From Acididesulfobacillus acetoxydans (lineage in GTDB: Bacteria; Bacillota; Desulfitobacteriia; Desulfitobacteriales; Desulfitobacteriaceae): DNA of 64,000 bases. The stretch lies in assembly GCF_900016645.1 (NCBI RefSeq), contig NZ_CDGJ01000082.1, one strand, 5' to 3'. Under the pieces are notes generated by a model. That model was not told the DNA's origin and did no database searches. It was given only the letters and a program-made list of their open reading frames with translations. This document shows, in pieces, positions 41,901 through 50,204 of this stretch. The position numbers and the translations under genes were made by a program. The stretch's first letter is position 1, and the number at the start of each line of letters is the position of its first letter.

Positions 41901-41929
41901 TTCACCCTCTGCCGGGGAGATGATATAGT
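41901..41929 (+). promoter_or_regulatory. Promoter of the ferredoxin gene
   Basis: TTCACC (41901-41906) and TATAGT (41924-41929) are 17 bp apart, about 50 bp before the ferredoxin start. The rest of the 355-bp gap between acetyltransferase and ferredoxin (41625-41979) shows no gene. Confidence 0.45.
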
Positions 41930-41979
41930 GGATACTCGCCTAAGTTCGGGTACTGAATCACTCCAAAGGAGGACCTCAA

Positions 41980-42171
41980 ATGATTGCCAAAGTAGACAAA
42001 GGCACCTGCATTGGCTGCGGCGCCTGCCCCTCAGTTTGCCCCGAAGTATTCCAAATGGAGGATGACGGGCTGGCGACGGCTTACGTCAACCCGGTGCCGG
42101 AAGCCGTCGAAGGTACAGCCCAGGAGGCTGCGGACGGCTGTCCTGTCGAAGCTATCCATATCGAAAAGTAA
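41980..42171 (+). CDS. Ferredoxin, single [4Fe-4S]
   Basis: A 63-residue ferredoxin. The motif CIGCGACPSVCPEVF gives three cluster cysteines and DGCPVEAI the fourth; the second cluster motif found in 2[4Fe-4S] clostridial types is absent. A typical electron carrier of anaerobes and a candidate donor for the dehydratase activator, although it lies 20 kb away. It has its own promoter, a GGAGG site and a strong terminator. Confidence 0.93.
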   Translation: MIAKVDKGTCIGCGACPSVCPEVFQMEDDGLATAYVNPVPEAVEGTAQEAADGCPVEAIHIEK

Positions 42172-42224
42172 CAATTTTTCCGGCGATACCGCCACCCAGT
42201 AATATTACCTTGTCTTCGAACGCG

Positions 42225-42275
42225 AAATAGGAATAGCCCCGGCAGTCGGAAATCCGGGGTTATCCCTATTTTGTC
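42225..42275 (+). terminator. Terminator after the ferredoxin gene
   Basis: An 18-bp stem with two mismatches (AAATAGGAATAGCCCCGG / CCGGGGTTATCCCTATTT) and an 11-nt loop, followed by TTGTCC. Near-symmetry lets it work on both strands, also for the convergent siroheme-reductase-like gene. Confidence 0.8.
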
Positions 42276-42393
42276 CTGTCAAAAGGTATTTTCCGCAGCG
42301 AAAGAAAAATTGCCGGATTCCATCGAGCGTTCACTTGGGTGATCACGGCGCAAGCCCGGTTTTCGGCGGCGTTTTTGCACCTTGGCGGGACTT

Positions 42394-43296
42394 TCACTGT
42401 TTGACAGAGGATAGGGTCTCCAGAGTCTTGCCTACTCGCCCACGCAGCTCATCCAACCCCAAACGGTCCAACATACGCCCCAATCGTTCTTGAGGCTTAG
42501 CCTTTTCTTTGTAATACTCAATCACAGCCTCTACTGCCGGAAAGCGTTCGCTTTCCTGCAGGTTTTCCCAGAGCAAATCGGCCAAGCGCGGCTTTACTCC
42601 GCCGTTGCCCCCCACGTAAAGATGGTAGCCCTTGCTCGTTCCCATAAGCCCCAGGTCAACCGTGGCCGAGTCAGTGCACTTGTTGGGGCAACCCGCCACT
42701 GCAATCTTAAACTTTGAGGGTAAGGGCATGCCGTGATAGCGTTTATCCAATTCCACACCGAAAGTGAGGGTCTCCTGCAACCCGCGTTTGCAGAAAGTGT
42801 TTCCCGGGCAAACCTTGACGCTGCGTACACAAACCCCGGCCGCATGGCCCGGGTCCATCCCCAGGTCGGCCCAAGCCTTGGGGACGTCTTCCGGTTTCAA
42901 ACCGACGATAGCGATGCGCTGCGCTGTGGTCACTTTTAGGGCGGCCGCCTGGTATTTCTCCGCCACATCCGCGATCTTGCGCAGAATGGCAGGAGTGGCT
43001 ACGCCCGCCGGAATGTGCGGCGCGATGGCATAAGTCTTTTTATCCATTTGCAGAACTGAGGCCTCCGGTTGGGAGTTCGCCTTTGCTTGCGCGGACATCT
43101 CCCCCTGCTCAACCTCATTGACCCTGGCTAAAAGGGCTTGGGGGTCAATCCCGTGCATCTGGGCCGCATTGCCGAGATTCTCTTTAATGGAGAAAGGGCA
43201 GCCCAGGCAGTGCAGGCCCATCTCTTGCATTGCATCAACCGTCTTCGGATTGGCGGCCATAATGTCCTGTAAGGTCATGTCCAAAGTAAAGCGCAT
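42394..43296 (-). CDS. DUF1858 fused to a siroheme/[4Fe-4S] nitrite-sulfite reductase-like domain
   Basis: A 300-residue protein. Residues 1-65 are DUF1858 (MTLQDIMAANPKTVDAMQEM, GLHCLGCPF). From about 90 on it resembles one half of assimilatory-type sulfite/nitrite reductases, with the cluster motifs CPGNTFC and GCPNKC that bind the siroheme-linked [4Fe-4S]. Full reductases carry this half twice; a single half suggests a small reductase or an alternative redox/heme function. It follows a 48-residue zinc-ribbon gene after 9 bp. Confidence 0.85.
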   Translation of the reverse strand: MRFTLDMTLQDIMAANPKTVDAMQEMGLHCLGCPFSIKENLGNAAQMHGIDPQALLARVNEVEQGEMSAQAKANSQPEASVLQMDKKTYAIAPHIPAGVATPAILRKIADVAEKYQAAALKVTTAQRIAIVGLKPEDVPKAWADLGMDPGHAAGVCVRSVKVCPGNTFCKRGLQETLTFGVELDKRYHGMPLPSKFKIAVAGCPNKCTDSATVDLGLMGTSKGYHLYVGGNGGVKPRLADLLWENLQESERFPAVEAVIEYYKEKAKPQERLGRMLDRLGLDELRGRVGKTLETLSSVKQ

Positions 43297-43305
43297 TTTA
43301 ACCCC

Positions 43306-43452
43306 CTATCCGTGAATGAGCATGGGCAAACAACGCACACACACTGTTTTCTCTTCACCCTGATAGACATATTTGAGCACGGGGGTGAGTTCACTGGTCG
43401 TCCCGCAATGCGAGCACTCCAGCTCCGGTGCCTCTTTTTTCTCTTCAGCCAT
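43306..43452 (-). CDS. Small zinc-ribbon protein (48 residues)
   Basis: MAEEKKEAPELECSHCGTTS, then CVRC near the C-terminus: two CxxC pairs about 25 residues apart form a zinc ribbon. ATG 43452 has AAGGAGG at eight bases; the longer frame upstream is unlikely. It is translated just before the DUF1858/siroheme protein and may be its partner. Unknown function. Confidence 0.75.
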   Translation of the reverse strand: MAEEKKEAPELECSHCGTTSELTPVLKYVYQGEEKTVCVRCLPMLIHG

Positions 43453-43673
43453 ATGGCGAGCCTCCTTTTCCCTGATTACAGACTTACTGTAACACAGATC
43501 TCCTAACCTCTCTGTGACTTTCACCACAGCACGGTGTGCTTTTCATCATAGATTTCACCTTTCATCATAGGTCTCTTCCGCTCAGTATCCTGTCCTCAGT
43601 GTGAGCACGACTTCGCCAAAATATACTTGAACCGCCGCCGAGCGGGCCTTTTCCCCGGTAAGAGTAAGCAACG

Positions 43674-43696
43674 ACAAAAAACCCCCCGAAGGGGGA
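43674..43696 (-). terminator. Terminator of the NTF2-like membrane protein gene
   Basis: On the minus strand CCCCC-TTCG-GGGGG is followed by six T, a textbook rho-independent terminator 30 bp after the stop. Confidence 0.85.
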
Positions 43697-43726
43697 TCAT
43701 GTCTGTGCTATGTTCAGGGGTTCGAG

Positions 43727-44149
43727 TCAGCGCAGCGGCCTGAAATCGACAATCCGCCACCCCTCTTTATGCGGCTCCAGGACAAAAGAGTATTTTTCGG
43801 ATTGTACAGCTTGGGGCGGAGACAACCAAGAAACACGCACCTCGAGAGCCCGGGCATTCGACGTGTTTAGGAACTCCACGTTCCGCAGAGAGAGTAAAGG
43901 GTTTTTCTCCACCCGTTCAATCCAGGCCCGGAGTTCAGCGGAGTTATTCCCGGTGAACATCTCCTCGGCTGTTGCGATCTCGCGGCTATCCATGAGATGC
44001 CAAAAATGCTCGACCGCGACCCGCGGAGAATCGGCATAGGCCGGGTGAGCCAAAGCCGACATGACCGTCTGCGGCGATTTCCAAGCCAGCATCCCCGCCA
44101 GACAAGCCAAGGTGATAAGCAGTATCCACAGGTTTCTGCTGCGTTGCAT
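43727..44149 (-). CDS. Membrane-anchored small protein, possible NTF2-like fold
   Basis: A 140-residue protein with an N-terminal hydrophobic segment (LWILLITLACLAGMLAW, residues 7-23) that is a signal anchor or signal peptide. The rest, VAVEHFWHLMDSREIATAEE to EGWRIVDFRPLR, has the pattern of SnoaL/DUF4440-like NTF2 domains, which is a guess from pattern only. Stand-alone with its own terminator. Function not recognised. Confidence 0.75.
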   Translation of the reverse strand: MQRSRNLWILLITLACLAGMLAWKSPQTVMSALAHPAYADSPRVAVEHFWHLMDSREIATAEEMFTGNNSAELRAWIERVEKNPLLSLRNVEFLNTSNARALEVRVSWLSPPQAVQSEKYSFVLEPHKEGWRIVDFRPLR

Positions 44150-44222
44150 GTTTTCCCCTCCTTCAGTATTACTATTTTAGAGGGGAAATGACTGTTTCAT
44201 GACTGCTTATCCGAAAACTTTT

Positions 44223-44236
44223 CTCAACATGTTGAG
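44223..44236. promoter_or_regulatory. 14-bp palindrome CTCAACATGTTGAG
   Basis: A perfect palindrome flanked by T and A runs in the gap between two hypothetical genes. Possible operator or weak bidirectional terminator. Nothing else is clear in 44150-44422. Confidence 0.35.
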
Positions 44237-44422
44237 CAAAAATTCCGGCAGCCTAATGTAATAGATCCTCACCCTTATCCCCCCTTTCCCCTAAGTATAT
44301 GTCAGTCAGGGTTTATCCCAAACTCGGACGAGACCCCTTCGTCCTGCCAATATTGTTATGACACAGAGAGCGCAAGTCCTCCACTCAATTTTGCCGGCGA
44401 AAATGTATACTGCTTAATCCCT

Positions 44423-44773
44423 TTAGCCAAAATTATACTGTTTGACTGTTTCTTCCAGTTGGGCCACCAGCCTCTTCTCATCCTCGGTCTGGGCCGTGAA
44501 ATAAAGGCGTCCTATGATGGATGAAATGATTTTTAAGACATCTTCAACGACCAATGATTCCTTGACCGCCAATTGGGCGCTGGTTTCAATGAGGGCTATG
44601 CCAAACTGGTGCCCCACGCCGTCACTCATCATTTTCGTGCAGGTTTTGCCCAGAAGGCGCATGACCAGCGATGCTTCCTGGGCATCCAGTTGACGGATGG
44701 CGTCGATGGTCGTGCTCAACCCTTGAACCATGCGCAGCCCCACGTTTGCCCAACTGACTTGTTGATTCTCCAT
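44423..44773 (-). CDS. Hypothetical helical protein (116 residues)
   Basis: Begins MENQQVSWANVGLRMVQGLS and is rich in helix-forming residues, without membrane segments or cysteine motifs other than CTKMM. A good ATG with a GGGGGAA-type site upstream and normal codon use support it as real. No family recognised; nothing nearby suggests a role. Confidence 0.65.
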   Translation of the reverse strand: MENQQVSWANVGLRMVQGLSTTIDAIRQLDAQEASLVMRLLGKTCTKMMSDGVGHQFGIALIETSAQLAVKESLVVEDVLKIISSIIGRLYFTAQTEDEKRLVAQLEETVKQYNFG

Positions 44774-44952
44774 CTTCCATTCCCCCTTACCGCAAACACT
44801 CTTCGTGCGATACTATATGCCTGCGGCGAATGACAGGTGAATTGTCCTTTGGTAAGAAAACTCGACGGGTCGATGGAGCCAAGTCTGACCATCACACGGG
44901 AACAGTCGGCGCCGGAGGCTTGCGGACGGTATCTGTACGATTTATCCAAAAC

Positions 44953-45160
44953 GTAAGACTCCCACTTCTACAAGTGGGAGCGGGGCCCCCGTTGCTTCGG
45001 TGGGGGTAGACTCAGCCTTCGGCCGTCATTGTCCACCGGACAATGACGCCTTCGCCGCGAAGTGCGATTTTGGGATAGGCGGCTTCGGCGAAACTCTCCA
45101 ATGGAGACTTTCGTCACCGAAGTCCCGATGTTCAACTTTAGTTGAACGAGTTCACTTTGG
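44953..45160 (+). repeat. Solo IS-end-like repeat, copy B (long form)
   Basis: Starts GTAAGACTCCCAC with a hairpin whose arms are CTCCCACTT/AAGTGGGAG, then CCCCC/GGGGG arms, the block AGACTCAGCCTTCGGCCGTC, a perfect 10-bp-stem hairpin GTCATTGTCC/GGACAATGAC, another hairpin GTTCAAC/GTTGAAC (45131-45148) and the shared end GAGTTCACTTTGG. Copy A at 28508-28650 has the same order on the other strand, shorter and decayed. Probably the end of a lost IS200/IS605-like element. The rest of this 600-bp gap has no gene. Confidence 0.65.
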
Positions 45161-45207
45161 AACGGGATTTATACCACCGAAAACAAGGAGCAGGCAATCA
45201 GTTTTGC

Positions 45208-45233
45208 GAGGCATTATCTTTGATATGCCTCGT
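45208..45233 (-). terminator. Hairpin, possible terminator after pssA
   Basis: CGAGGCAT and ATGCCTCG flank a 10-nt loop. It lies 140 bp downstream of pssA on the minus strand; the T run is short, so termination is tentative. Confidence 0.35.
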
Positions 45234-45373
45234 TTGTGTCTTATCCGCCCTCGTTTTGGGTATGGTTCAAAGGGCGCCATCTTGCCACGCGGTTGCCGCC
45301 CCCCGGTTCTCAACTTTCCGCCCACCGGTTCAAAGCCGCCGCGGTACGACAAGTTCCATAAAACTCCTGCTCA

Positions 45374-45901
45374 CTATTTCCCCAGTTTAGGTACTTTAAA
45401 TGTGGACACCATGAGAAAAGAAAGTATGAGCAGACTCGCCGGGTAAAAAAACCAGGGCAGAAATTCATTAAAAAACGTGAGCAAGGCCATAAAGCCACCC
45501 GCAAAAGTGATGGGAACTCCGATAAAATAGGTTGAGATATTCAAGACATTAAACCGGGCCAGTCTGACGGCCCCACACAGTGCGAAAACCGCGGCAACAA
45601 GAACACCCCAGAGTCCCAGATTGGAACGCAGGAAGGCCGTATAGATCAGGATAGCGGGGGCAACCCCGAAAGAGACTAAGTCGCTGAGCGAATCCAGTTC
45701 TTTGCCAAAGTCCGAACTGACCGCAAGTTTGCGGGCCACCTTACCATCCATGCTGTCCATAAGAACGGAAAGCAAAATCATCCCGGCGGCGAAATGGAAA
45801 TGTCGATCTAAAGTCCAAATTAGGGCCGCGAAGCCGAAAAGTAAGTTCAAAAGGGTGAATATGCTGGGAATCACGCGGGCATTCAGAGGCCTGTCACTCA
45901 T
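45374..45901 (-). CDS. pssA: CDP-diacylglycerol-serine O-phosphatidyltransferase
   Basis: A 175-residue membrane enzyme of the CDP-alcohol phosphatidyltransferase family. The catalytic motif is DGKVAR...GKELDSLSD (D-G-x2-A-R-x8-G-x3-D-x3-D). It makes phosphatidylserine from CDP-diacylglycerol and serine. The ATG shares its A with the TGA of psd, so the two are coupled and form the phosphatidylethanolamine pathway. Confidence 0.95.
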   Translation of the reverse strand: MSDRPLNARVIPSIFTLLNLLFGFAALIWTLDRHFHFAAGMILLSVLMDSMDGKVARKLAVSSDFGKELDSLSDLVSFGVAPAILIYTAFLRSNLGLWGVLVAAVFALCGAVRLARFNVLNISTYFIGVPITFAGGFMALLTFFNEFLPWFFYPASLLILSFLMVSTFKVPKLGK

Positions 45902-46536
45902 CAATCCTTCACTCTCCCCAAAATAGTAGTTCCGCCGCGCACTTTGTCCCCTTTCTTTACCGTCACCTCCACATAAGGAGGGAGGAACAGTTCTGTGCCG
46001 GATCCGAACTTGATCAGGCCGAAACGCTCCCCTTTAGCTAAGACGTCTCCCTCCTTTACCCAACAGACAATTCTTCTTGCCACAAACCCGGTCACCTGCG
46101 TGACCAAAACACGCAAACGGTCGTTTTCCAAACCGATAAAGCTCTTCTCATTCAGCTCTGAGGCGTGGCTTTTAAAAGCCGGCAACATTTTCCCGGGCCT
46201 GTAAGCGCGGTACACCACCTGTCCCGCCATCGGTGCACGGTTGACATGAACATTGAACAAACTGAGGAAGATGCGGATACGGATACTTTCCCCCTGAAGG
46301 AACCGGTCTTCGAGAACTCTTTCCACATCCATCACCACCCCATCCGCGGGTGATACCAAAGTCGATTCGCCCTCAGGAACGGTCCTGGCGGGATTGCGGA
46401 AAAAATAGGCCACGAAAAGGAAAAGCACCAAAGGAAAAATGACCAGCCAAGGCCAAATGAAATAGGCCAGAATCCCCAATACGACTAAAACAAATAGATA
46501 AAACCAACCATCCCTGGAGATGGGGTACTGTGTCAC
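45901..46536 (-). CDS. psd: Phosphatidylserine decarboxylase proenzyme (short type)
   Basis: A 211-residue enzyme with two N-terminal membrane segments (WFYLFVLVVLGILAYFIWPW region) and the self-cleavage site FGSGTE, where Ser becomes the pyruvoyl group. This is the short archaeal/Firmicute form. It turns phosphatidylserine into phosphatidylethanolamine and is coupled to pssA. Confidence 0.95.
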   Translation of the reverse strand: MTQYPISRDGWFYLFVLVVLGILAYFIWPWLVIFPLVLFLFVAYFFRNPARTVPEGESTLVSPADGVVMDVERVLEDRFLQGESIRIRIFLSLFNVHVNRAPMAGQVVYRAYRPGKMLPAFKSHASELNEKSFIGLENDRLRVLVTQVTGFVARRIVCWVKEGDVLAKGERFGLIKFGSGTELFLPPYVEVTVKKGDKVRGGTTILGRVKD

Positions 46537-46651
46537 AGCAGATAACCTCCTGTTTTCTCACTCTCTCGCCGCCGGCTTCCCCCTGATTATATTCTTGCCA
46601 GAAGCCGGCCCGCACACCCCTGAACCCGCCCTCTTTTCCTCGGACCCCTGT

Positions 46652-49465
46652 TTACACGTCCCCGAGCCGCACCGCCTTAAGTGTACCATTTTTAGGGTCA
46701 TTAGGAAAGTCTCCACCCCCTAACCAAGCTTCGAGCCTGCGAATTATTTGTTGCCGGTCCCCGCGCACATGGGTGGCCACAGGCAGGGAAGACAAAAATA
46801 ATCTGCCGTAACTCTTTTCCGTGATACGCGAATCAAACAGGATTACGGCCCCACGGTCCTCCCCGGAACGGATAAGACGCCCGAAACCTTGCTTGAAACG
46901 AATAATTGCCTCGGGCAGAAACAAGTCGCGAAAAGCGTTCTTCCCCTGTCTTTCCAAGAACTCGGCTCTGGCTTCCATTAAGGGCCTGCCCGGCGGACAG
47001 AAAGGCAGTTTTACCAAAATGACACAAGACAGAGTCTCACCGGTGATGTCTATCCCTTCCCAAAAACTGTTGGCGCCCAGCAAGACACTCCGCGGGTTGC
47101 GCCTGAACTCCTCCAGAATGGCGCTGCGCGCTCCGTCTATCCCCTGTCCCAAGGTTTCAATACCCACTCGCTCCAATCGTTCCCTCAACGCCCGGTGCGT
47201 CGCTCTGAGAAACTGATGTGAGGTAAATAGGACCAAAGTCCGGCCACCCATGCGGCGCGCGATTTCGGCGGTAAACTCAGCCACGTCTTCCGCTAAGAAA
47301 CCCTCGCAGCGTTTGGTGTCCATCAGTCCTTTGACGATGTAAAATTGCATTTGCCGGTCATAGTCAAACGGAGAATCCACGGTGAGCGTGGCTGTCGCCG
47401 TTTCCAATCCCAGCTCGGTCAGGAAGTGAGTAAAAGATCCCGCAATACTCAAAGTGGCTGAGGTCAAAATCACCGTCTCCAACCGGTCAAACAGCTTCTC
47501 CCGGAGAATGGCGCTGACGTCGACAGGGGTGCTTTTCCAGACCGGAGCAAATGATTTCTCCAACCAAATCACCTGTCCGTTTTCCTCTACATCCATGCAA
47601 GTCGACAAATCGGCCAGAAGGCTCTCGAGCAGTCTGAAATTTTCGCCTAGTTCCGCCCGCAGTGTCTCCAGTTCTGATGCTTCCTCCCGCTCCGTCAGAT
47701 CCTCAAGGGCCGCAAATGTCTGGCCGAGGTCGCCCAGACGCCCGCTCAAGTTCTCCGCTTGCACTTTTAAGACCCCCCACCAATCCTCGCTTTGATGAGA
47801 TGGAACCAAGCGCAGGGACTGGTTCTCACCCAAAACATCGGCAAGCAGTTGAAACAGGCCGCGCGCCTGTTCCCGCACAGAAGCGCATTGACCCGGGACA
47901 TCCTCCAACCGGGCCGCAAAACGTTCCCAAACCCCGTGAGCCAGAACGGAGTAGCGGGAAGAGTTAGCCTTGATGCCGGCATAAAGGCAGGGGCCGGCCG
48001 GCCGGTGGATGCCGTCCAGTATCCGGCTGATTTTTTCCAGGCTTATTTCCGTCCCGAGGTGCTCCAAAGCGGAGCTGTAGAGGTGATGAGCTTCGTCAAC
48101 AACCGCATAATGATACTCGGGCAGAACATTTCCCCCTGTTTTGATATCGGAAAAAAGCAAGGAATGGTTGATAATCAGCAGGTCGGCGTCTTCCGCCTTT
48201 TGCTTAGCTGTCAGAAAAAAACAAGTTCCGGAGTGGGGGCAGCGGGCATAATTGCAGTTCTCCGCATTAATACGGGGCCAGAGGCGTCGAAACCCGGGGC
48301 TCTGCGGCAGTTCCTGAGCATCCCCCGTTTCTGTTTCCCGCAGCCAGGTCAAGATGCTCAAGCCCGCCACCCGTTCTTCCGGAGACAATTCTCCCGGGTT
48401 TTGGTTTAGGATCAGCCAGTTGCGCAGGCAGAAATAATTGTTCTTCCCTTTCAGGACCTGGCTGCGAAATGAGAAGGGCAAAGTTGATTCCAGGATGGGC
48501 ACGTCCTTGTTGGCTAATTGTTCCTGCAGAGGAATGGTGTGGGTAGCGATAACCACCTTGTGCCCTGTCTTCTTAGCCCACCAAAGGCTTGGGGTCAAAT
48601 AAGCCAGAGATTTGCCGGTTCCCGTTCCGGCTTCGATCACGACGTGTTCAGAACGGACCAGAGACTTTGTCACCTTCTCAGCCATCAGCACTTGGCCGGG
48701 CCGGCTTTCGTATCCCGGCAAACCCTGGGCCAGGGTCCCCGGGGCCGACAGGAACCGTCCTACCCAATCCGCCGCTGCGGGGATATTGCCCTGGGGTTTT
48801 GTCCCGGGAAACAGCGAATCCTGCGCCCGGCCGGGCCGCCAATCCGTGCGAATAGGGCGGTCAGGAAAACGGCGGCGCACGGTCCTTTCCAGGGAAGCAA
48901 AGAACCCTCTGCCGCTCCAGCCTTCCAGCCAAACCGAGGCCTGCCTGAAAAGGCTCAAATCATATTCCAGCCCTTTTTGCCAACACGCCTCCAAGACCCG
49001 GGCGGCCACCCAGGCATCTTCTTGGGCCCGGTGCAGCCGGCCCTTCGTATCCAGATGCAGTTTTTCGGCTATACTCGCCAAGCGATAATATTTTAAAGAC
49101 GGAAAAAAAATGCGCGAAAGGTCTAAAGTGTCCCAAACCGGGTTATCCAGATGCACTTTCAGTCCGTGCTCCAGCATATTTATATCAAAAGATAGGTTAT
49201 GTCCAACCAGCACGGAGTTGCCGAGAAAAGCCAAAATCTCCTCTCTGTGTGCCAAGAGAGAGTCCGCCCTTTCCAACTCCTCCCGAGAAATCCCTGTGAG
49301 GCGAAGCACCCGCTCGGGAACGGGCCGGGTCGGACGCGCAAAAAAGTGCAATACCTCCGGCGAAGCATCTTCCCGGACTCTCCAAGCCGCAAATTCGATG
49401 ATCTCATCATGGTTCGGATCAAGCCCGGTTGTCTCAACATCAACCGCCACAATTTCTTCCTTCAC
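46652..49465 (-). CDS. dinG: DinG-family helicase with N-terminal DEDDh exonuclease
   Basis: A 937-residue protein. Residues 1-165 are a DnaQ-like exonuclease (DVETTG; HNLSFDINML; HRAQEDAW). The helicase part has Walker A EAGTGTGKS, DEAHHL, and the XPD-type iron-sulfur cysteines (FCLRN, then NCNYARCPHSGTC). Motif VI is GFGRLIRSGED. The exonuclease fusion is the Bacillus-type DinG, but Bacillus proteins lack the cluster, whereas this one keeps it. The start is GTG 49465. Role in DNA repair or RNA-DNA hybrid removal. Confidence 0.93.
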   Translation of the reverse strand: MKEEIVAVDVETTGLDPNHDEIIEFAAWRVREDASPEVLHFFARPTRPVPERVLRLTGISREELERADSLLAHREEILAFLGNSVLVGHNLSFDINMLEHGLKVHLDNPVWDTLDLSRIFFPSLKYYRLASIAEKLHLDTKGRLHRAQEDAWVAARVLEACWQKGLEYDLSLFRQASVWLEGWSGRGFFASLERTVRRRFPDRPIRTDWRPGRAQDSLFPGTKPQGNIPAAADWVGRFLSAPGTLAQGLPGYESRPGQVLMAEKVTKSLVRSEHVVIEAGTGTGKSLAYLTPSLWWAKKTGHKVVIATHTIPLQEQLANKDVPILESTLPFSFRSQVLKGKNNYFCLRNWLILNQNPGELSPEERVAGLSILTWLRETETGDAQELPQSPGFRRLWPRINAENCNYARCPHSGTCFFLTAKQKAEDADLLIINHSLLFSDIKTGGNVLPEYHYAVVDEAHHLYSSALEHLGTEISLEKISRILDGIHRPAGPCLYAGIKANSSRYSVLAHGVWERFAARLEDVPGQCASVREQARGLFQLLADVLGENQSLRLVPSHQSEDWWGVLKVQAENLSGRLGDLGQTFAALEDLTEREEASELETLRAELGENFRLLESLLADLSTCMDVEENGQVIWLEKSFAPVWKSTPVDVSAILREKLFDRLETVILTSATLSIAGSFTHFLTELGLETATATLTVDSPFDYDRQMQFYIVKGLMDTKRCEGFLAEDVAEFTAEIARRMGGRTLVLFTSHQFLRATHRALRERLERVGIETLGQGIDGARSAILEEFRRNPRSVLLGANSFWEGIDITGETLSCVILVKLPFCPPGRPLMEARAEFLERQGKNAFRDLFLPEAIIRFKQGFGRLIRSGEDRGAVILFDSRITEKSYGRLFLSSLPVATHVRGDRQQIIRRLEAWLGGGDFPNDPKNGTLKAVRLGDV

Positions 49466-49653
49466 AACATGTCGACCCCTCTCCTGCTGACATTCTACAC
49501 ATTTTCCTGCCCCGCCGCAACGGAAAGGAGGAGTTTGACCATCCCCGGCGAATATACCTTAGTGTGTGCTTGCGGAATGGGACATGGAAGAAAACATCAG
49601 TGGAGATACTAATACCGGCCTCAAGTTCTGAGGGCGAAAGAAGGTTATGCCAT

Positions 49654-50160
49654 TTGAAACGTCTCCGACGCGTTTTCCGGTTGTTCGTACCCCTTGTCAT
49701 CGCCGCATTCATTCTTTCCGGCTGTGCCAACCTGCCGTTTCTTTCGGCAGAGAGCACTTATTCCATCCTCACGGTGGCCGCCGACGGTACCAGCCAAACA
49801 TCCCCCATCAAACTTCCCTGGAATGCCAACACCGCTGTCTTGCATAAGCTATTGCTTGAAGCGTCTTTTACAATCAGCGACCTGCACAGTGACGCGACGT
49901 CTACCGATTCAAAGACGGCTTCCGTTTATCTCATGTCGGTTTTTCCGCACAGCAAGTCAATGAATCTGAACATTGACGGTGTAACCGTGGCCATGGATGT
50001 GCGGTCTATCCAGGTGGAAGTTCAGGGTCCGGATGTCGGGCGAGTGATCTTAAACAAATCCTGGGCCTTGCAGGGGATTTCCGACCCGAATCTGACCCCG
50101 GCCTACCTTGACTTCCTCAAGATGCTGGAAACCCAATCTGCCGCCAAGCCCCAAGGTTAA
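49654..50160 (+). CDS. Putative lipoprotein, GerMN-like or unknown
   Basis: A 168-residue lipoprotein starting at TTG 49654 (LKRLRRVFRLF as read) with a lipobox FILSGCANL. The open frame extends upstream without a ribosome site, so the TTG behind AGAAGG is preferred. The mature part (SILTVAADG...LNIDGVTVAMDVRS) shows beta-rich character, no family recognised with confidence. It lies 44 bp before pabAB in the same direction. Confidence 0.7.
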   Translation: MKRLRRVFRLFVPLVIAAFILSGCANLPFLSAESTYSILTVAADGTSQTSPIKLPWNANTAVLHKLLLEASFTISDLHSDATSTDSKTASVYLMSVFPHSKSMNLNIDGVTVAMDVRSIQVEVQGPDVGRVILNKSWALQGISDPNLTPAYLDFLKMLETQSAAKPQG

Positions 50161-50204
50161 AAATTCTGCCGCAACTGAAGACAGTCAGGAAGGATCTCGC
50201 AGAC

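Noticed and set aside
43715..43735. GGTTCGAGTC resembling a tRNA T-arm
   Set aside because: No acceptor, D or anticodon arms can be formed around it, and it overlaps the end of a protein gene next to a terminator.
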